DNA from: Maniola hyperantus
Lineage: Eukaryota > Arthropoda > Insecta > Lepidoptera > Nymphalidae
Length of the DNA: 64,000 nt
Assembly (NCBI RefSeq): GCF_902806685.2
Contig: NC_048539.1
Span: 14,176,378 to 14,240,377, forward strand
Direction of reading: 5' to 3'
Below the pieces are notes generated by a model. It saw only the letters and a program-made list of their open reading frames with translations. It was not told where the DNA came from and made no database searches. This document shows, piece after piece, positions 24,294 to 35,500 of the stretch. The position numbers were made by a program, and so were the translations under genes. Within the stretch, counting starts at the first letter, position 1. Every line of letters begins with the position of its first letter.

Positions 24294-24512
24294 ACTAGCT
24301 GTTGCCCGCGACTTCGTACGCGTGGAATTAGATTTTTTAAAAATCCCGTGGGAACTCTTTGATTTTCTGGGATAAAAAGTAGCCTATGTCACTCTCCAGG
24401 TCTTTATCTATACCCATGCAAAAAATCACGTCAAGTCGTTGCACCGTTGCGACGTGATTGAAGGACAAACCAACAAACAAACGCACTTTCGCATATGTAT
24501 ATAAGGGTACGG
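24294..24512 (-). repeat. Helitron-like element, GGGATAAAAAGTAGCC family
   Basis: Begins ACTAGCTGTTGCCCGCGACT (the inverted CTAG end), then AAATCCCGTGGGAACTC, GGGATAAAAAGTAGCC, TGCGACGTGATTGAAGG and CGCATATGTATATAAGG. The family 19282 copy on minus follows at 24517-24625. Confidence 0.75.
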
Positions 24513-24516
24513 ATGT

Positions 24517-24625
24517 ACTAGCTGCCCCGGCGAACTTCGTACCGCCTAACAGTCGATTTTTTTTCAGGCAATTTTTTAAATTTTTCTCTCCGTAAGAACC
24601 ATCCTCGTACTTCAAGGAGTATTAT
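24517..24625 (-). repeat. 5'-truncated Helitron-like element (19282 family)
   Basis: Inverted copy starting ACTAGCTGCCCCGGCGAACT, with the GGCGAACTTCGTACCGCC hairpin and CCATCCTCGTACTTCAAGGA; the AT-rich start is missing. Confidence 0.7.
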
Positions 24626-24965
24626 AGGAGTGTAACAACCCTCAGCAATGAGGAATACGACGCAGAGAGACAGAAATTTTTACTCTGCGTGCTATGAAGT
24701 ACTTTATGCACTATTCGCGTTTGGTTTAGTCATTTCGTAGTTGCTATTGTGAGTGCGTAGGCTCTTTATTTTTCTTGCATTGCGTTTACTTAATTAAGCG
24801 CAATCCCGCCAACGCAACACTTCACGCAAAACTATTTTAATTAATCCTTTAATTTATTTACATATGCAGTCATTAAGAAAACCGTTTCTTTGTTTTTATT
24901 TGAGCAATTATTTGCACTTTGAATCGGAATTCAAACAAAAGTTGGCACTGTTTAAACCTACTTAC

Positions 24966-25406
24966 TTTTAGGGTTCCGTACCTCAAAAGGAAAAACGGAA
25001 CCCTTATAGGATCACTTTGTTGTCTGTCTGTCTGTCGGTCCGTCTGTCTGTCAAGAAACCTACAGGGTACTTCCCGTTGACCTAGAATCATGAAATTTGG
25101 CAGGTATGTGGGTCTTGTAGCTGCCATTAGGGGAAAAATTTGAAAACTGTGAATTTGTGGTTATATCACACAAAAAAAATTAAATTGTGGTCTTAAACTA
25201 ATAATTAGTATTTTCAATTTTCGAAGTAAGATAACTATATCAAGTGGGGTATCATATGAATGGTCTTCACCTTTGCATTCTAAAACAGATTTTTATTTAT
25301 TTTTATGCATCATAGTTTTTGAATTATCGTGCAAAATGTTGAAAAAATACGACTAGTACGGAACCCTCGTTGCGCGAGCCTGACTCGCACTTGGCCGGTT
25401 TTTTTT
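24966..25406 (-). repeat. dispersed 0.4-kb repeat (CCGGCCAAGTGCGAGTC family), inverted
   Basis: Reverse copy: TTAGGGTTCCGTACCTC, a GTCT run, CCGTTGACCTAGAATCATG, and CTCGCACTTGGCCGGTTTTT. With 23359 it forms a large inverted pair about 1.2 kb apart. Confidence 0.8.
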
Positions 25407-26068
25407 CGTGAAATAGAAGCTTTGTGGGGAATTTCATCATAGCGTTTTTTGTGTTATGACAGACACTTGTATGCCATACTGAAAACTGTTTAGAAACCTA
25501 CACCAGCTTTGTCATTTTATAAAGCTTAAAAGCTTTTTTACCTATAATAAGGAAATGCAAGTGTCTTAAACAACAAGAAGTGCAAAGATAGAGGCAATGG
25601 TTAAGTTTCTATCCACACAATGGCAAATGGCCACCATCTATGGTGCCATTGAATAGTCATCGACATCCCAGTTACCGCACAGTAGATATTTATTTACCTC
25701 TAGGTAGGAGTATGTGTTTCTATCATTGATTTAAATCTAAATTTTGTATCTGTTTTTTATTTTACTTTCAATAAATAATGAAAGCTTTAATTTAAATAAA
25801 ACAGTGTTTTGTGCTATTCATTTGAATGGCGTGGAATTTACAAAAAATATTAAATCTTAATTTTTTTTGTGATATTTTTTATACGAATAAGTTATCAACT
25901 TGATACTTAAGTGCTTTTTTGCAAGAATCATAATACAATGAACCAAAAGCTTAATTTGCTATAATCCGCTTAAACAGGTCGAATCTGTATGGTGCAACAT
26001 GCGGCATGCGACATGCACCGCCCGCCCTCCCACTGCTAAACATGCAGGAAAAAGCAGCCACCAGGCAA

Positions 26069-26135
26069 GCAATACGCACCACCACCACGCAGCACCGGTG
26101 TTTGTGTGGTGCTGCGTAGTGGTGGTGCGTATTGC
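26069..26135. repeat. 28-nt hairpin with 11-nt loop
   Basis: 26069-26096 (GCAATACGCACCACC...) pairs with 26108-26135 with one mismatch in 28. The loop is GGTGTTTGTGT. Unlike the surrounding AT-rich DNA it is built of CACCAC runs. Confidence 0.9.
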
Positions 26136-26681
26136 ATATCATGGATTTCCGCAAAGTAACGTCTGCTTCTACTTCTATACAACATTTAAGAATATAATAT
26201 TACCTATATTGGCGCATTATGTAAGAAATAGTATGGTAGGTAAAAAAGTCTAAGATGCCTCTTAACACTTAAGAGTAGTTACAGGACGTATCACGTACAT
26301 GATTGAATGAAATGAATGTTCTTTGAGTGAAACGTTGCAAAAACTTAACTTTCTAGCGAATGTGCGTCAAGAAAGTGATTTGATATGATTTGCACGCTAG
26401 ACTTGTTATACTTTGTTGGATGCTGTCACATAATGACGACAGTCAGGCACAAAACTGCTCGATTATACCCATAAATAAATGCGAAAGTGTGTTTGTTTAT
26501 TGGTTTGTCAATAATAGATCAGTCAGTCAGTTTTTCCCTTTACATCATCAATATCATCAATCAATACTTATAATAAAACTGTAACAGGTCAAATTCTGTA
26601 CATTGAAGATATTTTGAAATTTTTTTTTCGAGGGCACTCTATAATCGATACTGAACCCAAAACTGTAATTTTTTTCATTTT

Positions 26682-26736
26682 TGTCTGTCTGTCTGTCTGT
26701 CTATCTGTCTGTCTGTCTGTCCGTCTGTCTGTCTGT
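26682..26736 (+). repeat. (GTCT)n microsatellite within a diverged repeat
   Basis: About 13 GTCT units with a few changes, followed by GCATCACGCTGAAACTACTG and TTTTTATCCCGAAAATCAGC, which look like a further dispersed repeat family up to about 26890. Confidence 0.75.
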
Positions 26737-27119
26737 ATCACGGCCGCGCATCACGCTGAAACTACTGAATGGATTCCAATGAAACTTGGTACGATTTGAG
26801 GTCATACTATGAGGAAGAATATAGGATACTTTTTATCCCGAAAATCAGCATGGTTCCCGTAGGAGAGGGGATGAAAGTTAAAATGTATACCGAGTTGTAA
26901 TTCATTAACGCGTAGTCCGATTTCATTCATTCTTTTTTTGTTAGAAAGGGGATATTTTAAAAATTGTTCCGTAAATATTTCAAGGTCATTGGTTTTTAAC
27001 CGACTGTCAAAAAGGAGGTGGTTCTTTTTTCTACATCGATTTTTTCGAGGTTTCTGGACCGATTTGCAATTTTTTTTTTAAATCAACAAAAAAAGTTTTC
27101 GTGGTGGTCACATAAAAAA

Positions 27120-27420
27120 TTCTGGATTCAACTCCTTAATCCTGATGCTGCAGGGTTACTGCTAGGGTTACAGGCCCGCCTGAGTTATCAAGATTCAGGA
27201 AGTGTTCATAGTTAATTCATATTGTAGGTACCAAGCAACGACTTTATTCTCAGACTTCAAGTCTCAACTCCTCAACCCTGATGATGTAGGGTACAGCACT
27301 CCTAAACTATAATGTTTCAGAAACTGCGGATGATGCAAAATTATTTTAGGTACCAAGCATAGGCTACATCATTGAACTTCGGATCCTAACTCCTCAATCC
27401 TGATGCTGCAAAGTACTGAA
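27120..27420. repeat. degenerate tandem repeat, about 120-135 bp period
   Basis: The motif AACTCCTCAATCCTGATGCT recurs at 27129, 27265 and 27388 with substitutions, together with TAGGTACCAAGCA at about 27225 and 27347. Three diverged copies; no frame is conserved. Confidence 0.65.
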
Positions 27421-27531
27421 GTCCTAAATCGTGGGGATTTTAGAATTTCTGATAGTGAATTAATATTTAAAAAAAAAATTGAATCGACTGTTAGGCGGAA
27501 CGAAGTTCGCCGGGTCAGCTAGTATTATAAT

Positions 27532-27745
27532 ATACTAGATTATGCCCGCGACTTCATCCGCTTGGATTTCGGTTCTTTAAAATCCCGTGGGAACTCCTTG
27601 ATTTTCCGGGATAAAAAGTACCCTATGTCCTTCCCCGGGATGCAAGCCATATCTGTACCAAATTTCGCGAAAAGCGAGCAGACAGACAGACAGGCAGGCA
27701 GACAGACAGACACACTTTCGCATTTATAATATTAGTATGGATATG
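27532..27745 (-). repeat. Helitron-like element, GGGATAAAAAGTAGCC family
   Basis: ACTAGATTATGCCCGCGACT at the left, AAATCCCGTGGGAACTCC, GGGATAAAAAGTACCC, a GACAGGCAGGCAG run, and CATTTATAATATTAGTATGG at the right. Confidence 0.75.
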
Positions 27746-28029
27746 GAATAGTATGGATAAAAAAGATATCAATATAAAAAAGATGGAACTCGTGTTCCAT
27801 GAATACTCTGGCACTCTGGAAGAATTAAATTATTAATTGAATATATTGAGTGGTAGGCATGATTTGAATTTCTAATATTATGCCCTTTAAATGGGGTTAC
27901 CAGGCATCTGGTTTTAGGTTGACGTGTCTGAGTTTTTACGGTTGTGTCGGCCAAACAATTTAAAATAAATGTTCATGTGTTTGATCGGGCCGACTTGTTA
28001 GGCTTTTTGTCAGAAGAACGTCTTCTTCA

Positions 28030-28475
28030 CCTCCTTGGCGCAATGGTAAGCGCTGTGGTATTATCAGTGAGAGGTTCCGGGTTCGATATCAGGCACAGGT
28101 TTGGAATTTTATAATTTCTAAATTTCTGGCCAGGTTCGGCCGTGGCTAGTGACCACCCTACCGGCAAAGTCGTGTACGATGCCGTGTAGAAACCAAAAGG
28201 GTGTGGGTTTGATAAAACTGGCATACCCCTTCCAGGTGAGCCCGCTTCCATCTTAGACTGCATCATCACTTGTCACTAAGGCTGAGATCTATAGAGCACA
28301 CTTTGACTTTGCTCAAACATAAGATTGAGTTAAAACGAGACCGATTTATGTGAGAGATATAGCTCTGTCTCGTTTTAACTCTGTCTTAAGTCTAAACAAA
28401 GTCAGAGTACGCTCTATAGATCTCATCCTAAGTGAGATTGTAGTCCAGGGCTAAGTTGTATCTGAATAAAAAAAA
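28030..28475 (+). repeat. tRNA-like SINE (GGCGCAATGG family) interrupted by a MITE
   Basis: CTTGGCGCAATGGTAAGCGC (A-box-like) and GGTTCCGGGTTCGATATC (B-box-like) start the SINE. Its body runs to about 28282 and resumes at 28426 (AGTGAGATTGTAGTCCAGGG) to an A-rich tail. The break is filled by the palindrome at 28283. Confidence 0.75.
28283..28425. mobile_element. 143-bp palindromic MITE nested in a SINE
   Basis: 28283-28341 and 28367-28425 are inverted repeats of 59 nt with TGAGATCTATAGAGC outer ends and GAGTTAAAACGAGAC near the loop. It interrupts the SINE between CTAAGGC and CCTAAGTGAGATTG, so it is younger than the SINE. Confidence 0.85.
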
Positions 28476-28584
28476 ATAAGACTATACATTTTTCAATTAA
28501 GTAATATCATGATAAATATTAAAATATGATGGTAGGATTGATCTTAGTTATAACTGGTTAATTTTGTGACAAAGCCGTGATTTA

Positions 28585-28765
28585 TTTGTACAATTTTTTT
28601 AACAAGAATATTAGCCAAGTTAACTAATATTCCCCTTTCCCCTCCAATTAAGCGTAAGCTTGTGCTAGGAGTAGGTCCGACAATAGTGCAACGGTTGGGA
28701 TTTGAACCGGTGACCTTTCGGTTTTCAGTAAACTCTTTTAACCGTTGAGCTATCGTGGCTCAAAT
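28585..28765 (-). repeat. tRNA-derived SINE (GAGCTATTGAGGCTC family)
   Basis: Inverted copy: TTTTTTTAACAAGAATATTAGCC at the A-rich-tail side, TCCAATTAAGCGTAAGCTTG, GGGATTTGAACCGG (B box) and GTTGAGCTATCGTGGCTC (head). Confidence 0.75.
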
Positions 28766-29313
28766 TATTAAAATGCATATCCGTGTTTTTTATTATAAGA
28801 AAACTTATGTCCTGTAAAAGTTACGTATCAGGTTCAGCTTTAAAAAGATATGGCCAGGCTTTAAGGGCAAAATGTCCGGCCTAATAGTTACACTAGCCGA
28901 GTTCAGCTTTTGTATTTTAAAGCCTGGAAACCCTACTACTATGTCCACTGCTGTTAGTTATGCATAGATACATAAAACTTGACCAATATTTCCAGCAATT
29001 AGATTAATTATTCATACTTTGTTAATATAGTGGCCCACATTCTCAGTCAGTTGAGTAACATCAACATGATTAATTAATGTTTGATAAAGTATAATTAAAT
29101 GAAATATTTTTATTATTATTTACGTAAACAATTTGATAAAGAAAAGCAAAAAAAAGTTTTGCAACATTTCAATAATAGTATTAAGTGTCTAATTAATTTT
29201 TTATGTAGGTACTAACAATTATTATCAGGTTGATAATGATAGTTTTCCTACAGAACACGTAGCTCTATAACAGGATCCAAATGTTCCAAGAACTCGTGAG
29301 TGAGCAGTGCGAA

Positions 29314-29324
29314 TATATATAAAT
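29314..29324 (+). promoter_or_regulatory. candidate TATA box of obst-B
   Basis: TATATATAAAT lies 196-206 nt upstream of the ATG at 29520. A TCAGT initiator-like motif occurs at 29414. AT-richness weakens the call. Confidence 0.4.
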
Positions 29325-29519
29325 ATATATTAGTGGGAGGGAGATGGGCAAGGTAGCATAACCTTTCGCTAAGGCGTTCAGCTGGTAAGAACGGAGGACA
29401 AAAACTGTTATTGTCAGTGCACTAGAGAACGCTGTGAGAGCATCAAGTTTCGATATCGATAAGTCACATTTTGACGTTTTATTGAGTGGTTGTTTAGGAG
29501 TATTTTGGAGGGACGCAAG

Positions 29520-32500
29520 ATGGCGTTCAGGTCGGCCGTAGGTGTAGTCTTTGTGGCGTGCTTAGTAGGTGAGTCTGAACTTTTGCGCTTTGGAATCCAT
29601 CTTCCGTTAAGTTTGACTTATGGTTTGCATTTCAATTGCTTTTCTTTCTATTGTATGTAACGTACAGTTATAACGTCCCATTTTTTCCTGGTTCAAAGAA
29701 TACGTGATACGTTTCATGGCTTATACGAAACTTGGACCCTATATAAGGCTAATTTTTAATCGCTATGCAAACTTTTTTGACGTTTCGACAGATTTTCTAT
29801 CCGTTTTACAGCCAAAATTAATAATCAGTCCAATATCTGTAATCTGTCGATAAGTTACACTACAAAGCAACATTGTTATTTGTCAAAAATTATATCGTCT
29901 TTTTTGACAAATAGCTAACTTATCGACAAATCACAGATAGATTTCTTTTTAATGTCGTCAAATAAAAGTTAGTTAACAATTAAAAATCGGCCCTTAGAAG
30001 TTTCTTATCATCATCAATCAGCTGACCTTGGTTTAATTTACCAATCTAATCTAATAGCCATATCAAGTGACATTCAAACCTAAGCCTTTAAAAATAATTA
30101 ATGTGTTTATTTTTAAACGCGTTTGCGTAATATATCTATAAATCTTTTATAATATCCTGTTAAAAGGCTAATAGATGTAATAAAAATATCGTGTTACGAA
30201 ACAAAAAGTTGGCCATTTTATACATTAATCTGGGACATTATTTTGGTAATTATACTGTCAGTTAATGTTTGTGAAACGAATTTAATCAAGGTACAGAAAA
30301 TTAAATTTATTTATTTTATTTTTTAGTATTATCTAGTCTTTTGACTGTGGAATCACACGCACACATATTACACATGTAGAGGGGTATAGATCTGTATACA
30401 ATAGAGCGGTTACACAATACACATGTATCTGATCATAATTTACGTACCAGCTTCACTTTCATTCCCCCGGCTTCGCTCAGGTGGAATTTGATAATTAGGT
30501 AGGTATATTTATTTTTATACATAATAATTATCCTGAATTCATCAGGAATAAATGAATTAGAATTTTTCAAATTTATACTACAGTCCGTAATAGGTCGGGA
30601 TGGTATGAGGCGGGGAGGACGCCCAGCACACCCGCACGTCACCCGCACTTGCCCGCATGGTCATCACGAGAGCTGTGCGGGTGTGCAGGGCGTTCCCTCC
30701 CTGATTGCTATCTTAACCTGTCGCGTACTTATACCTGCAGTGATCCGGAGATTACCCTCCATATACTACTCATACCTAATAATATAAAAACTAACAAAAT
30801 TCGCACTCTTTCTTTAAATTAATAGTATTATTTATGATTAGGTAGGTATTTATTATTCATCCCTGATCTTTTATCCTGATCTGGGGTTAGGTCATTTGAA
30901 AGATATCTTTCGCAACGAGGTCTCGCCACCCTCAAGCCTTTCGTACCGCCCCAACAACGGTTAGGTAATAGAGAAATCTTAAACGTATACTCTCATGTAC
31001 ACTACAATATGTACAATATAGCATATATAGTTTGCGACAGGTTGAGACGGCATTCGGGGTATGGGGCGGGGGGATGCCCCGCACACCCACACGTCATCCA
31101 CGCTTGCCCACGCAGCAGCTGTGCATGTGTGCGGGGCATTCCCTTCCCGATTGTCATCTAGACCTGTCGCGTACTAAATATAGAAGTATTAAGAAAAAGT
31201 TCCTAGATAATAAATTGAATTATTCGCACATTTTCCAAGAAACTTATTACGTAACAGAGAAACTGATAAAACATTGCTTCATACCTTTGTTCACCTTTAG
31301 TATGATTGTAAAAATACAAATAAAACTACATTGACCTTCGGAGGCTGTGTAAGCAATATAGAAAGCTTTAATATATAATGAAAAGGTGACTAACTGATGT
31401 ATCAACGCACAGCTCAAACTACTGGATAGATCAGGCTGAAATTTGACATGCCGATAGCTATTATAACGGACGTAGACATTCGCTAAGAAAGGATCTTCGA
31501 AAATTCAACCCTCAGAGGGTAAAATAGGGATTCGAAATTTGGGTTGTTCCATATTCATCCTAAAATTTGTGCATTCCACGGGATTAGTTCGCGGACATAA
31601 GCTAGTTTAAAGAATAAAAAACAAGTAATCGGTATCAATAATGACATCTTGTGCTTAGTAAAATATAAAATAAAATATTGCTTTATAGAGAGTATTGCAA
31701 TAAGATAGGCATATAACTAACTAGCGCTCAAGCTATACATACATACGCCATACATAAGTACGTAGAGTTCCTAAAAACAATTTAAAAAATCATGTATTGG
31801 GACGAGTAGGTACCTAACTTATGTTAAGGTTCAAACAAGAAGACTTATCTATTTACTTAGAGTTATGTATTTAGGTTTTCCGTATTTCGCATTTGTACTT
31901 GTAAATTTTCTTCATGACCTTTAAAATAAATAAGGCGTAATGTCAACATGATCGAATTTAGACACAAGCTTACGTCGGTAACGCAGTTAGGTAATGGAGA
32001 AACCAGTAACGCATTGCTACATCTGTTTTTGTTCCTTTTTACATTTGTCGTATGACTGTGAAACTTATAAGAATAAGTAATATGTGAGTAGGTAATAGCT
32101 GTGATAGCCTAGTGGTTAGGACGTCTGCCTCCTGATCGGAGGTCGAGTGTTCGACCCAGGTACGCACCTCTAACTTTTCAGAGTTATGTGCATTCTAGGT
32201 CAATATCACTTGCTTTAAAACTAAAATATCGTGAGGAAACCTGCATGCCTGAGAGTTCTCCATAACGTTCTCAAAAATATGTGAAGTCTGCCTATCCGCA
32301 CGAGGCCAGCGTGGTAGACTATGGTCAAAACCCTTCTCACTCTGAGAGGAGACCCGTGCTCTGTAGTAAACCGGCGATGGGTTGATAATAATGAAAATAT
32401 GTAATCGCATCCTTCGTGAAATAATATACAGGGAAGTCTTTAACTTTAAAAGTAATTTAGTGTCATTAAAGCTATGATTCAGATAATTAATTATCTTAAA

Positions 32501-35500
32501 CATACGTGAAAGTTGATGATTATCTAATTGTTACAAAGCTAATTGCTTTTAATTAAGATGGGAAACACTATAATGCACTTTATATTACATAATAGCTACC
32601 TCCGCCTTTGCCTGTTAAGATAATAGTTCCGTTTATCAATGTTAGGTGAAATAATATCTATTTTTAATAGATAAAAATATATATTTCAATAATATGAGTA
32701 ACAAATCAAATAACAAATTTTAATCAATAAATATTCATTTCACATTCAATTAGGATTTAACTATGATACTAATTATGATTATATAACCTAGGGCCAGTCC
32801 AAAGAAAGTTTGAATAAACGACCTTTCAATGATATTGAACTCGAATAGGAAGTCTGCGAACAACTCAATGCAAACTGCTATTAATAAAATATGCTCGTAT
32901 CAACGACAGGAAATACTGTCCATAACATAGACACACCTTATATAATGTAATCACGAATTTAATGTGTACTAGATATATTATTTTCTAGGCTATATAAAAT
33001 TAACAATTTGCTTTGTCTTCGCGTATTTATGTTTTTCAAAATTCTATACTTACTTTCAAAACCAAAGGTGTAGAAACCGAAGGGGCATGGGATTAATAAA
33101 AACTGCCATATTCCTTCCAAGTTAGCCCGTTTCCATCTTCACGTACCACCAGGTGAGATTGAAGTCAAGGGCTAACTTGTATCTATATATAATATGTATA
33201 AATAAATGAAGCAGTTATTACAACTACCGCCTTTTGCGACCTAATAATCATGGTCCCTACACTGTAGGTATAATAGATTTTGAATGTAATAATATACACA
33301 CTTCAATAGCTTTAAATTAGGTGTTTGAACTTAAACTATATTTTTTCAGTCTAATTACTAGTTGCAATTAAGGAATTTGAAAGTAGTTAGTCAACATATC
33401 AAATGTAATTTTATCGTGTTACGATCACAATTTAAAACCTTTGTAGCTTAATAATAAAAATAGTATAGGTATAAGAAATAGGTGTACACTGTACAGTTAA
33501 AGAAAATACGATACTGTATTAAAAAAATATCTCATTATTTTTTAATTGAACAAAGTGGTTTGCAATTCTATAATATGAAATTGTCTAAAATGTAGTTTTT
33601 ATATCAGATGCTTACATATTTGCGTATGTACACTTTTCTTAAGTGTTTAAAAACACTAGTTTTCAATGTTTGATGATATAATACGTAGGTAGGTAGGTAT
33701 ATCCTGTGGTTTGACGACTTGCATAGCTTAAAAACTTATTTAGTATACCAATGACATGACTAATGAAATACTAAAGATTTAACACGAATATCTTACTTCC
33801 GTTTTTATAATTTAAAACATATACCTACTTATTTTTCAGTTGGTTTTGACTGAAATTTGGAATGGAGATATAGCTTATTTCCTGACTTAACAAATAGGTT
33901 AGGTACTTTTTATCCCGAAAAATCAAAGAGTTCCCGCGGGATTAAAAAAAACATAAATCTACGCGGGTGAAGTCGCGAGTACTATATAGCAATATTATTA
34001 TGAGGTATAACAAAGTTCAATAGTCATAAAAATTACCTTTTCCATTTCAGTATTAGTATCATCAGCAGTACCAAAGAACGCGAAGAGGAAGCCTGCAAAC
34101 GCGCCTGCGCGAGTCGCAGAAGATGCTGAGCGAGATGCTGAAATCACCAACAGTTGTCCTGAAGATGGATTCTTCGCTGATGCTGAACAGTGCGACAAAT
34201 ACTATGCATGCAGGTAAACAATCTTTAGTCAAAGTCAAAGTCATCATCATCAACCGATAGACGTCCACTGCTAGTCTCTTGTAGAACTTCCACACGCCAC
34301 GATCTTGCGCCACCTGAAATCTTTGAAATTTTAATGCATTTTTTTATTTTATTATTTTGAGCTTGGTGGCTATCATTCAGTGCTGAACACTGAGTTAGTG
34401 AATCACCGCAATGGTGAGGCTTTAGCCGTGACTTACACCGGAATTCATAGTCAAGATATAGGGACTTCTTCTGAGGACGATTTAGAGTAAACTGAGGCAG
34501 TTCGGTGATACACCAATTGCATATGTAAGGGCCTAATATTAATGACATATCACCATTCCATCCACGTGTTAAGTTGCTCAAGTTGCCGGTTCAGCCAATA
34601 CTTGACCCATTGTAATATGGCTCTAGAATACTAAACACAATATATTAACTAAGTACATACACAGCTATCAATAAAGGTTATCGAAAAATTTAAATCCTTT
34701 GAGTTATGACCTTTCGACGTGTACCTGGGAGATCTCTCTTCATGTATCTTAAATTTGTTTTTAAGGCCGGTAACTCATCAGTACTAAATAACTCAAACGC
34801 AACCAATATGTATATGACTTAAAGTACATGCCTATATTGGCAATTTAAAAGGCATAATGTAAAGTACTCTGGCTACTAGCAAGTAGTTTCAAGATGGCAT
34901 TCAAAATTTTACGACATCGTGTCATAGGTACGTGTAAAGAATATTAATAAGTTGGTCCGACTACGTTATGTTATACAGAAAAAATTATTAAAAGTGAAAA
35001 TGTAATTTTAACTGTTGATACTGCAGATGTGCCTCATAAGTCGTTAATACAATAAAGCCATAATAAGTAACTAGATTATGCTCGCGACTTCATCCGCGTG
35101 GACTACAAAAGGGGTAAAAGGGGTTTAATTTTCAAAAATCTTTTTTTTGCGGACGTCTACATCATAATAGCTAGTCCAGTAATATGATATGTGCGTTGAA
35201 AGATCAATCACCTTTATATATATAGATTTTTCAAAATAAATTTAATTTGATTTGAAGGTGTAAAAGATAAAAAAAAAGTTTGTAATTGGGAATTAAATGA
35301 GCGCGTTGAAGTCTTTTATATTGGAAGTCCGACTATACATTTAAAAGGATTTTTCCTTATTTAATGATGAGCAAAATAATTATTTACCAACACTCACAGT
35401 ATTCAAATATCAGCATGAGTAAGGTTGACTTGCTAAAAGTTCATGTTTACGTTGAATTATTGAAGTTTTTATGCATCTCATATTATATATTTTTTTTCAA

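Larger units (their letters stand above)
21622..29300. other. divergent intergenic region between the two-domain gene and obst-B
   Basis: There is no coding exon. It lies between two gene starts that face away from each other, so it could hold shared enhancers, but most of it is repeats: long fold-back DNA at 22.5-23.2 kb, two copies of the 0.4-kb family facing opposite ways, Helitron-like copies, a 28-nt hairpin, a (GTCT)n run, degenerate tandem repeats and SINEs. Confidence 0.6.

Noticed and set aside
26614..26799. ORF with repeated CLSV residues
   Set aside because: It is translation of the (GTCT)n microsatellite.
34225..34581. 118-codon ORF on the - strand
   Set aside because: It overlaps the end of the intron-2 repeat fragment (34237-34318) and has no family features.
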